In this document: one piece after another, positions 1 through 6,604 of the stretch
Numbering within the stretch: the first letter of the stretch is position 1
How the letters are laid out: every line of letters starts with the position of its first letter
Assembly (NCBI RefSeq): GCF_937949835.1
Contig: NZ_CALEDC010000123.1
Location: 1 to 15,045 of the forward strand
Source of the DNA: an uncultured Campylobacter sp.
Lineage (GTDB): Bacteria > Campylobacterota > Campylobacteria > Campylobacterales > Campylobacteraceae
Length of the DNA stretch: 15,045 bases
Reading direction: 5' to 3'
Program-made: the position numbers and the translations under genes
The notes under the pieces: model-generated
What the model saw: only the letters and a program-made list of their open reading frames with translations
What the model was told of the DNA's origin: nothing
Database searches by the model: none

Positions 1-327
1 AGAAATTCCGCGCCATTTTTAAGACCCGTTTACGACGCTGTGTCGCCCCGAAAAACAGATCTCGCTTGCACTAAAAACGTCCGCTCTGCCGGCTGCGGGG
101 ATAAAATTTTGCCGGTCAATACGGCGCGTGTCTGCTAGCCATCTAAATCGTCGAAATATAAAATTTGCCGCAGCTTGTCGCGCAGGCTGCAAAAAATGCG
201 CGGTCGCACCGTCTGTGAATAGCATTAAAGACGCGACAATAAGCGGGCTGTAAAGCACAGGACGCAGTAAAATTTTTACAACGCGCCTTTTTGATCTCGC
301 CAAGCCGCGCGCTCAGCAGAGCAGAGC

Positions 328-441
328 AAAATTTCATAGCCGCGTGAAATTCCGCTTAGTAAAACAAAATTCCGCCTTGCTCGGCAAAATTCCGTCCGTT
401 AGATAAAATTCCGCCGAGCAGGTAAAATTTCACGGCGGAAT
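328..441 (+). repeat. Degenerate AAAATTYCG array, 18-20 bp period
   Basis: The word AAAATT (once GAAATT) starts at 328, 346, 366, 386, 405 and 424, giving intervals of 18, 20, 20, 19 and 19 bp. Four of the six units read on as AAATTCCG, while the first and last read AAATTTCA. The sequence between the words is not conserved. This is a weak tandem periodicity, not a clean repeat and not CRISPR-like. The same AAATTCCG word recurs elsewhere in the window, including inside the DcuC-family gene. Confidence 0.6.
408..441 (-). terminator. Terminator-like hairpin after the pepT operon
   Basis: The arms ATTCCGCCG (408-416) and CGGCGGAAT (433-441) are a perfect 9-bp inverted repeat around a 16-nt loop. 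Read on the minus strand the hairpin is followed at once by TTTTATCT, and it lies about 50 bp past the pepT stop. This fits an intrinsic terminator for the five-gene operon, although the loop is long and the T-run short. A second small palindrome, CGAGCTaAGCTCG at 490-502, overlaps the pepT stop codon. Confidence 0.45.
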
Positions 442-493
442 GAACGAATTAAATTTAAAGCCAAATCTACGCGTGGAGTAGAAAGCGCCCGAG

Positions 494-1726
494 CTAAGCT
501 CGCGCCGCTGCTAGCGTTATGATCTGCTTAACCACCTCGCTCGCCGCTTTTAAAGAGCCTACGGGCAGGTATTCGTAGATCGAGTGGAAATTATGCCCGC
601 CGGTAAAGAGGTTCGGGCACGGCAGCCCCTTTGCGGAGATGACGGCGCCGTCGTAGCCGCCTCGCATAGGCTTGGTCTTGGGCTCAATATTTAGGCTTTT
701 AAAAGCCTGTTTCGCAAAGCGAATTGCTGGCGCATCGTCGTTTTTCAAAAAGTTATAGACGTTTTTATAGCGATCGTTTAGCGAAATTTCGATCCGATCG
801 CCCCAGATCGCGCGAAGCCCGTCCGCCGTCTTTTGCAAAAATTCCATACGCTGCTCATATCTTTTCTCGTCAAATTCCCTCACGTCGATCTTTAGGACTG
901 TCTTTGCGCTGTTGCCGCTAAGCTCCTTGACCCAAAAATAGCCCTCCTTGCCATCGGTGTATTCGGGCGCCTCGCCCGCAGGCAGCAGCGAGATAAACTT
1001 ATGCGCCAAAAGCAAGGAATTTACGAGCTTGCCCTTGGCGTTCATCGGATGAGCGGACTGGCCTTTGAAGGTAACGACGCAATCGCCCGCGTTCCAATTC
1101 TCGTAGATAAACTCGCCGATGCCGCAGCAATCAAGGCAGTAGCCAAAATCCGCGCCTACCTCGCTTACGTCCAGCGCCTTTGCGCCCCGCAAGCCCTGCT
1201 CCTCGTCCGGCACGAAGCAAGCGATTATCTCGCCGTGCTTGATCTGCGGATTTTGGACGAAAAATTCCAGCGCATTTACGATCGCAGCGATCGCCGCCTT
1301 ATCGTCGGCGCCTAGCAAGCTGGTGCCGTCCGTTACGATGATCTCATCTCCTTTATAATCTTGCAGCTCCTCATTTTCGCTCTCTTTAAGATAGATCTCT
1401 AGCTCTTTATTCAGGCAGATATCGCCGCCTTCGTATCTTACGATCTGCGCCTTGGTGTCGCCGCTCTGCTCGGCGCTGGTATCGAGGTGGGCAAAAAACG
1501 CCACGCTCGGAGCGGGCGCGTCTAAATTTGAAGGAATTTTAGCGATCAAAATCGACTTCTCTCTAAGGCTGATATTTTTTATGCCCAGAGCTTCGAGCTC
1601 GTTTTTTATGAAACCCGCCAGCTCGAGCTCCTTGGGGTTTGAGGGCATTATGCCCGCAGCACCCGCGGCTCTATTCGTGGTGGTGTTGATCTTAGTGTAG
1701 TTTAAAAACCTCTGCACGATATCCAC
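494..1726 (-). CDS. pepT: Peptidase T (tripeptide aminopeptidase)
   Basis: A cytoplasmic zinc aminopeptidase of family M20B that removes the N-terminal residue of tripeptides. The 410-residue length matches the family (about 408). The catalytic and metal residues are visible: H80 and D82 in HLDTS, D141 in the GADDK motif, E175 and E176 in PDEEQG, D199 in the LDCCG motif, and H381 in the C-terminal HNFHS motif. These correspond to H78, D80, D140, E173, E174, D196 and H379 of Salmonella PepT. The dimerisation-lid motif AHPMNAKGK is at 225-233. The start is a GTG with AAAGG about seven bases upstream; the frame has no better ATG. It is the last gene of the operon, 11 bp after the carrier gene, and finishes tripeptides into amino acids. 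The CC pair in LDCCG replaces the GG I expect there. Confidence 0.95.
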   Translation of the reverse strand: MDIVQRFLNYTKINTTTNRAAGAAGIMPSNPKELELAGFIKNELEALGIKNISLREKSILIAKIPSNLDAPAPSVAFFAHLDTSAEQSGDTKAQIVRYEGGDICLNKELEIYLKESENEELQDYKGDEIIVTDGTSLLGADDKAAIAAIVNALEFFVQNPQIKHGEIIACFVPDEEQGLRGAKALDVSEVGADFGYCLDCCGIGEFIYENWNAGDCVVTFKGQSAHPMNAKGKLVNSLLLAHKFISLLPAGEAPEYTDGKEGYFWVKELSGNSAKTVLKIDVREFDEKRYEQRMEFLQKTADGLRAIWGDRIEISLNDRYKNVYNFLKNDDAPAIRFAKQAFKSLNIEPKTKPMRGGYDGAVISAKGLPCPNLFTGGHNFHSIYEYLPVGSLKAASEVVKQIITLAAARA

Positions 1727-1737
1727 AAATGAGCCTT

Positions 1738-3081
1738 TTATAAAATGACAAATGCGATGACGCAGACGGATATAAACATCCCTAGAGCCGTTCTTTTAGC
1801 GATCTGAATAGGACTTACCATTGCAAGTCCCGCGCAAACGATACAAGCGCCCGCAATCGGCGATGCGCTCCTGCCTAGCGCGCCGCTTATCGCAACCGCC
1901 ATACCGAGCTTATCTTGCTCAAAACCCAGCGCGTCGGCGTGCACGGTCACGGCGGTGTTAAACGCCATCGACGCCGCGTCTCCCGAGCCCGTTACGACGC
2001 CCATAAAAAACGGCACGAAGGTTCCGCCGAATTTTACGTAGCCCTGCTCGTTCTTAAGCCACTCGATTACGAAATCGATCGCGCCGCACGCGCTAAGCCC
2101 CGCGACGAAGACGCCCGCAGCGATGATGATACCTATGATCTCGGCATACGCGCTACCCATGCCTTTGAAAAATTCCTTCGTAATTTTTTGAGGATCGGTT
2201 AGAGTAACGGCGATGGTGAGGATAGCGCCCAGTAGCATCGCCTCGGCAACGCCCATCTTCGTCCATTTTAGGAAAGAGACCTGATTTAGACTCGTGCCGC
2301 CGATTACCAAGATCACTAGCGGCACTAACGGCATAAGCGCGTATAAGACGTTTATCTTTTGAGGCTGCGCGTCTAAATTTGAACCGTCGGCGGAATTTGA
2401 CGCAACGGAATTTACGCCGCCCTCCTTTTGTGCGAGATAATTCACCCCCTTGGTGTAGTCTTTGCAAACTATCGCCGTTATACTCATTACGATCAAAACC
2501 ACGATCAAAGCGGTAATCGCGCTGGAAAACTGCACGGCGATGACGTCTTGAACCGTGTAAGATGGGTTGTGCGCCTTTACCATATCGGCTACGAATACGT
2601 TATGCGCCGAGCCCGGGCTCAAAACGCCGCCGAAAGTGCCCGCAAATACCGCAGCTCCCGCCATCTCAGGCTTAACGCCCGCAGCCATCATCACGGGGAT
2701 CAGCGTAGCGCCGACCGCAGCCGAGCAGCCCGCAGCGGAAGGGATAGCGATATTGATAAAATATGTAAGCGCCACGACGATAGGGATCAATAAAAATCCG
2801 ATATTGCCGAGGGGTCTAGTGAGTAAATTTACGAGCGCGCGGTCGCAGCCGGTAAATTTCATCACGAAGGCAAAACCCATGCTGGCGCATATCGCCTTAA
2901 TAAGACCTGCTTTAGTCATATACGAGGTAAAGGCGCCCAGCCCGTCCAGCGGCTTTAGACAAAGCACGCACAGCACCAAACCCACGCCGATAAGCACGGT
3001 TTTAGTATCCTTCTTCATGATCAGTAAAGCGACGACTGCGACGATACCCGCAAGCGCCAAAAATAGCCTAAACGTCTGCAC
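1738..3081 (-). CDS. dcuC: DcuC-family anaerobic C4-dicarboxylate transporter
   Basis: A polytopic inner-membrane carrier of 447 residues, close to E. coli DcuC (461). Hydrophobic segments cover residues 5-21, 27-41, 95-135, 185-206, 245-262, 280-292, 313-332 and the C-terminus. Family features include a Ser/Ala/Gly-rich re-entrant-like stretch (IPSAAGCSAA, 113-122), LSPGSAHN (154-161), a second GSGDAASMAF block (365-374), GRSASPIAG (393-401) and the closing SPIQIAKRT (413-421), which parallels SPFEVVKRT of E. coli DcuC. DcuC proteins move succinate and fumarate during anaerobic growth; the substrate here is inferred. The start is GTG with AGGAG five bases upstream. The hydrophilic central loop (about 208-242) is Ser/Asn/Asp-rich and is encoded by repeated AAATTC/AAATTT words. 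A role in taking up products or substrates of the neighbouring hydrolases is possible. Confidence 0.85.
   Translation of the reverse strand: MQTFRLFLALAGIVAVVALLIMKKDTKTVLIGVGLVLCVLCLKPLDGLGAFTSYMTKAGLIKAICASMGFAFVMKFTGCDRALVNLLTRPLGNIGFLLIPIVVALTYFINIAIPSAAGCSAAVGATLIPVMMAAGVKPEMAGAAVFAGTFGGVLSPGSAHNVFVADMVKAHNPSYTVQDVIAVQFSSAITALIVVLIVMSITAIVCKDYTKGVNYLAQKEGGVNSVASNSADGSNLDAQPQKINVLYALMPLVPLVILVIGGTSLNQVSFLKWTKMGVAEAMLLGAILTIAVTLTDPQKITKEFFKGMGSAYAEIIGIIIAAGVFVAGLSACGAIDFVIEWLKNEQGYVKFGGTFVPFFMGVVTGSGDAASMAFNTAVTVHADALGFEQDKLGMAVAISGALGRSASPIAGACIVCAGLAMVSPIQIAKRTALGMFISVCVIAFVIL
2375..2416 (-). repeat. In-frame AAATTY low-complexity segment in the carrier loop
   Basis: On the minus strand, AAATTCCG, AAATTCCG and AAATTT occur at 15- and 18-base steps, both multiples of three. 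They encode repeated N-S/N-L dipeptides (VNSVASNSADGSNLD, residues 223-237) in the cytoplasm-facing or periplasmic central loop of the transporter. The word is the same as in the intergenic array near 346-430. The short span makes a chance origin possible. Confidence 0.45.
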
Positions 3082-3092
3082 GATAACTCCTT

Positions 3093-3791
3093 TTAAATTT
3101 TAAATTTACTTCCCACGGCGATGCGCGAGATCTCTTTTTTATACTCGAATTTTAGCACGTCCGCATGCCCCATCACCTCACACTCGTTTCCGTTTATCAA
3201 AAACGCGCTACCCTCGGGCATAGCATAGACGCTGTCATTTTGATTGACGATCAAAAACTCCTCCAGCCGCTCCTCCCTGCTCTCGCCGTTGTGGTTTGAA
3301 ATTTTACCGCTTATAAAGTGCGGGTTGATCTGGTGCGGAAAAATCCCAAGAGCTACCGGCGAAGGCGGGAAGACGATCGGCATGTCGTTGGTGGTCATCA
3401 TCGTCTTGCCCGCGACGTTTGCGCCCGCAGACCAGCCGAAATACGGCGTGCCGCCGTCCACGGCGTCTTTGATCGCGCCTAAAAGATCAAATTTATAAAG
3501 CTCGTTTAGCAGCACGAAGGTATTGCCGCCGCCGATGCAGATCGATTTGGCATTTTTAACGGCAGCTTTCATATCGGCGAATCGATGGATCGATCTGATA
3601 TTGTTACTCTCCAAGCAGTCCGCGACCTTCTGCTCGTATTGCTCGTTCGTGCGCCTAACGCCCGCAAACGGAATGAATAAAATTTCATCCTCCCAAAGAC
3701 CTCCTAAAAATTCCTTGATCCACCCCTTGCAGTGGTTCAGATAGCCGCTGTCTTTGTAACTAGAAGCGCTTAGAAGTAGTGCTCTTTTCAT
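3093..3791 (-). CDS. pepE: Peptidase E (alpha-aspartyl dipeptidase)
   Basis: A cytoplasmic serine peptidase of family S51 that hydrolyses dipeptides with N-terminal aspartate, releasing Asp. It has 232 residues; Salmonella PepE has 229. The nucleophile is S121 in GWSAGA (119-124), preceded by the GGGNTF loop (88-93) typical of this class-I-glutamine-amidotransferase-like fold. H158 in the QINPHF motif and E193 in MPEGSA match the His157 and Glu192 of the Salmonella enzyme. The ATG has a strong upstream AAGGAAGG that overlaps the end of the preceding AbgA-like gene, a 10-bp gap that suggests coupled translation. In context it would feed aspartate to aspartase and fumarate respiration, next to a DcuC carrier. 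Cyanophycinase-like relatives share the fold, but the size and motifs favour PepE. Confidence 0.93.
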   Translation of the reverse strand: MKRALLLSASSYKDSGYLNHCKGWIKEFLGGLWEDEILFIPFAGVRRTNEQYEQKVADCLESNNIRSIHRFADMKAAVKNAKSICIGGGNTFVLLNELYKFDLLGAIKDAVDGGTPYFGWSAGANVAGKTMMTTNDMPIVFPPSPVALGIFPHQINPHFISGKISNHNGESREERLEEFLIVNQNDSVYAMPEGSAFLINGNECEVMGHADVLKFEYKKEISRIAVGSKFKI

Positions 3792-3801
3792 GCCGCCTTC
3801 C

Positions 3802-5118
3802 TTAAGCTTTGCCGTTTAGCTTATACGCGCAGCGCAGATACACGTCCACTCCCGCAAGCAGCGAGTCCTCGTCGAAGTCAAATTTGGCGTTGTGATGTCC
3901 CGCCGCAAGCGTCGTGCCGATCATCAGATATCCGCTTTTGCCGCCCGCATCTTGCACCGAGCGCATAAAATGCGCGAAGTCCTCGCATGCGCCGAAATTT
4001 AACTCCCTTACGATTTTATCATCGTCGATAAACGGCGACGCCTTCGCCGCATCTTCGTAAAGCTGCGTGCTATCCTCGTCGCTATCGCCGCCCGCGGTGC
4101 CGCCCGTAACCTGCACGTCGTAGCTGACGCCGTAAATTTTAGAAACGCCCTCCACTATGTCCATGCATTTGGCCTTCATAAACTCATTTAGCTCCGTGCT
4201 CTCGCCGCGCGTCTCGCACGCGAGATAGCCGTTGGGCGCTATGACGTTGCGCCCTTCGCCCGCGCGCAGCACGCCGACGTTGATACGCGTGACGCCGTCT
4301 GCGTGCCTGGTTATGCCGTGCATATCAAGCGCCATCTCGGCTGCGGCGAGCAGAGCATTGGCTCCGTTTTGCGGTGCGCCCGCTGCGTGAGCGGACTTAC
4401 CCTTTAAATTTACGTCAAATTTAGTGGTCGCGAGCAGCTTTTTGGTACCGCAGATGATGCCTCTCATGGTAGTAGCCTGAAAGCCGATATGACCGCCCAG
4501 CAGATAATCCACGCCCTTGGTGACGCCCGCAGCTTCCATACCTACGGCGCCTCTGGTGCCCTCCTCGGCGGTTTGGAAGATAAATCTAAATTTACCGCTA
4601 AAATCGTCTAGGCTCTGCGCGATGAGCTTCGCTAAAGCAAGCCCCATCGTGATATGCCCATCGTGCCCGCACGCGTGCGTGATGCCGCTAATATCGGAGC
4701 GAAAGCCCTCCTTAAAAGGGCGGTGGTCCGCGTCCGTGCTCTCGGTCACGTCCACGCCGTCTATGTCAAATCTAAAAGCGACCGTCTTGCCCGCGCGCCC
4801 CGTGTCTATTTCGGCTACGAGACCCGTTAGCCCATCCTCCATCGCATCAAGAAATTTTATCTGATCTGCGTTTAGCAGCTCTTTGGCGCGCTGCTTCGCC
4901 TTCTCGCAGGCGTCCTTACTGCCTACACCCTGTCTGGCTTCAGCCTTTACCACCTCGCGACCGAGCTTTATCTCATAGCCCAGGCGCTGCATACGATCTG
5001 CGATAACCGCGGTCGTAAAAAAGGTAAACCAGCCCGTCTCGGGATGCGAGTGAAAAAACCTGCGATCCCCTATCATCTCGCTTTTTAGCGCCTCTACTTT
5101 TTGTGCGATAGCATCCAT
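3802..5118 (-). CDS. M20 family amidohydrolase, AbgA-like
   Basis: A cytoplasmic metal-dependent amidohydrolase of the M20D group, 438 residues. It follows E. coli AbgA (436 residues, p-aminobenzoyl-glutamate hydrolase subunit A) along its length: an N-terminal FHSHPETGW block (22-30), the LGREVVKAEAR region (52-62), FRFDIDGVDVTES (115-127), HACGHDGH (148-155), the catalytic pair E185/E186 in AEEGTRG, H210, the lid-domain AHAAGAPQNGANALLAAA (from 243), and the closing AAGHHNAKFDFDE (405-417). C150, H152, E186, H210 and H408/H409 are the likely metal ligands. The ATG is preceded by AAAGGAG. In E. coli AbgA works with AbgB and the carrier AbgT; neither is seen here, so a homomeric enzyme or another N-acyl or aminoacyl substrate is plausible. 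The family call is firm and the substrate is open. Confidence 0.85.
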   Translation of the reverse strand: MDAIAQKVEALKSEMIGDRRFFHSHPETGWFTFFTTAVIADRMQRLGYEIKLGREVVKAEARQGVGSKDACEKAKQRAKELLNADQIKFLDAMEDGLTGLVAEIDTGRAGKTVAFRFDIDGVDVTESTDADHRPFKEGFRSDISGITHACGHDGHITMGLALAKLIAQSLDDFSGKFRFIFQTAEEGTRGAVGMEAAGVTKGVDYLLGGHIGFQATTMRGIICGTKKLLATTKFDVNLKGKSAHAAGAPQNGANALLAAAEMALDMHGITRHADGVTRINVGVLRAGEGRNVIAPNGYLACETRGESTELNEFMKAKCMDIVEGVSKIYGVSYDVQVTGGTAGGDSDEDSTQLYEDAAKASPFIDDDKIVRELNFGACEDFAHFMRSVQDAGGKSGYLMIGTTLAAGHHNAKFDFDEDSLLAGVDVYLRCAYKLNGKA

Positions 5119-5128
5119 CTTTTCTCCT

Positions 5129-6367
5129 TTATTTTTTAGCTAAGCTTAACATCGCCGCGGCCAAAACCTTCGTAGCGGCAAACGCGTCGTGCCAGTTTAT
5201 GCTTTCATTTACGTTGTGGCTGATGCCGTCCTTGCACGGCACGAAAAGCATCCCCACGCGATCCGCAAGCTCCGTCATATTCATCGCGTCATGTCCCGCG
5301 CCGCTAGGAAGCCTTAGGCTTGGAATTTTAAGCTCGCCGGCACAGCTCTCAAGAAGATCTATCATCTCCTCGCTTAGCTTTACGGGGCGATCCTTGATGA
5401 GATTTTTTAGTTCAAATTTGCACCCTCTGCGAGCGCAAATTTCATCTATCGCGGCGCAAATTTGATCATCCGCCGCCCTAAGCGCTTCCTCGTCTATATC
5501 GCGTATGTCAAGACCTAGCGTGCAGGAGCCCGGGATCACGTTTAGCACGCCGGGTAGCGCGTTTGCATAGCCCGTCGTCGCGACCGTGGTTTTGCCCTCC
5601 TTGGCGATCCTCTCCGCGCTTAAAACGATCTCACTAGCGCAAGCTAGGGCGTCGCAGCGCATATCCATCGGCGTAGCGCCGCTGTGATCGGCTCTGCCCT
5701 CGATCCGCAGCTCGTATCGCACGGGCGCGGCGATACCCGTGACGATGCCTACTGGGATACCCCGCCTCTGCAATACCGGCCCTTGCTCGATATGAAGCTC
5801 AATATAGCTATGAAAGCTGGACTTCGGCAGGATGCAGCTTTTTAAATTTGCGGGATTTAGCCCGAAACTCTGCATCGCATCAAACAGCGAAATTCCGTCT
5901 TTATCCTTTAGCTCGCCCAGCCGCTGCCGCGAGAGCTTGCCGCTAATTATCTTGCTGCCTACGGTAGCCATTTTAAAGCGGCTTGATTCCTCGCAAACAA
6001 AGACGATGAGCTCTAGCGGTCGCGCAAGCTTTTCGCCGCTATCTCGCACCGCGCGGATTGCCTCTAAGGCCGCCATGACGCCTAGCGTGCCGTCGTAAAA
6101 GCCGCCCTGCGGTACGCTATCGATATGCGAGCCAGCGCTGACGGACGGCAGATCGGGATTTTTAACGTCAATAAATTTAGCGAAAATATTGCCCGCATCG
6201 TCGATTTTGATCTTGAAATTTTCTTTTTGAAGTAGCGATATGAGGAAGTCGCGCGCCTCTTTGTCCTCGCGCGAAAATGCAAGCCGCGTAAGCCCGCCGC
6301 CCGCCAAAGCCCCGAAGCGGCTTATCTGCTCGAACTCGCTTTTAAGGCGCTGTATGTTTATGTCCAT
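5129..6367 (-). CDS. Zn-dependent M20 hydrolase, N-carbamoyl-amino-acid/allantoate type
   Basis: First gene of the operon, 412 residues, the usual length of the AllC/HyuC/beta-ureidopropionase group of M20 enzymes, which cleave N-carbamoyl amino acids, allantoate or ureido compounds. Visible motifs are the metal ligand H81 in SHIDSVPQGG, bridging D92 in YDGTLGV, E126/E127 in CEESSRF, H192 in ELHIEQGPVL, lid residues in GRADHSGATPMDMR (224-237), the basic/Asn site ANALPGVLNVIPG (268-280), GAGHDA (356-361) and H384 in GISHNVNES. The ATG is preceded by AAGGGG at good spacing. No other purine or hydantoin degradation gene is nearby, so the substrate cannot be read from context. Its place ahead of peptidases suggests it trims blocked amino acids. 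A specific name such as AllC or HyuC would be over-precise. Confidence 0.85.
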   Translation of the reverse strand: MDINIQRLKSEFEQISRFGALAGGGLTRLAFSREDKEARDFLISLLQKENFKIKIDDAGNIFAKFIDVKNPDLPSVSAGSHIDSVPQGGFYDGTLGVMAALEAIRAVRDSGEKLARPLELIVFVCEESSRFKMATVGSKIISGKLSRQRLGELKDKDGISLFDAMQSFGLNPANLKSCILPKSSFHSYIELHIEQGPVLQRRGIPVGIVTGIAAPVRYELRIEGRADHSGATPMDMRCDALACASEIVLSAERIAKEGKTTVATTGYANALPGVLNVIPGSCTLGLDIRDIDEEALRAADDQICAAIDEICARRGCKFELKNLIKDRPVKLSEEMIDLLESCAGELKIPSLRLPSGAGHDAMNMTELADRVGMLFVPCKDGISHNVNESINWHDAFAATKVLAAAMLSLAKK

Positions 6368-6417
6368 AAATTCCCCTTTTCTTAAAAAATTTATGAATAC
6401 GGCATTTTAATATTAAA

Positions 6418-6423
6418 TTTATA
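6418..6423 (-). promoter_or_regulatory. Candidate -10 box for the peptidase operon
   Basis: On the minus strand TATAAA lies about 50 bases upstream of the first operon start, in a T/A-rich stretch that also offers TATTAAAAT nearer the gene. No -35 box is expected for Campylobacter sigma-70 promoters. The choice between the two boxes is uncertain. Confidence 0.3.
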
Positions 6424-6480
6424 TAACAAAGCTGAAATTTACTTATCGCGGCGGCAAATAGGGCGCTGAAATAGCACGCG

Positions 6481-6492
6481 AACAGAACTGTT
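6481..6492. promoter_or_regulatory. Possible operator, AACAGaaCTGTT
   Basis: A perfect 5-2-5 inverted repeat in the divergent promoter region between the peptidase operon and the TPR-like gene. It lies about 80 bp upstream of the plus-strand -10 box and about 60 bp beyond the minus-strand one. Its size suits a small dimeric regulator, but one copy of 10 defined bases could be chance. Confidence 0.2.
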
Positions 6493-6571
6493 TTAAAAAT
6501 AGCGCTTAAATTTCATTTTGCCTTTTGGGCTTTAAAATCGCGATGAGCCGCTTAGCTTCAGATTAAACGGA

Positions 6572-6577
6572 TATAAT
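6572..6577 (+). promoter_or_regulatory. -10 box TATAAT of the TPR-like gene
   Basis: A consensus TATAAT sits 28 bases before the ATG, giving a leader of about 20 bases that includes a GAGGAGCAAGG ribosome binding site. No clear -35 box is seen, which is normal for the Campylobacter housekeeping sigma factor. Confidence 0.6.
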
Positions 6578-6604
6578 TATCGCAAAATTTAACGAGGAGC
6601 AAGG

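Larger units (their letters stand above)
1..493. other. Gene-poor gap downstream of pepT
   Basis: I see no convincing gene here. Two short minus-strand reading frames (19-303 and 143-337) overlap each other in different frames, have arginine-rich composition without recognisable motifs, and lack good ribosome binding sites, so I treat them as chance. The stretch mixes G+C-rich tracts with repeated AAATTC/AAATTT words (for example near 3, 106, 162 and 269). It contains the phased array and terminator-like hairpin listed separately. A heavily decayed gene cannot be excluded. Confidence 0.6.

Noticed and set aside
19..337. Two overlapping minus-strand reading frames of 94 and 64 codons
   Set aside because: They overlap in different frames, lack ribosome binding sites and motifs, and their composition reflects the AAATTY and G+C-rich tracts of the gap.
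328..441. Possible CRISPR array
   Set aside because: The shared word is only 6-9 bp, the interval is 18-20 bp in total, and there are no cas genes or spacer-sized segments.
1001..1315. Plus-strand frame of 104 codons inside pepT, and similar frames inside the other genes
   Set aside because: These lie opposite well-supported genes with intact catalytic motifs and carry no motifs of their own.
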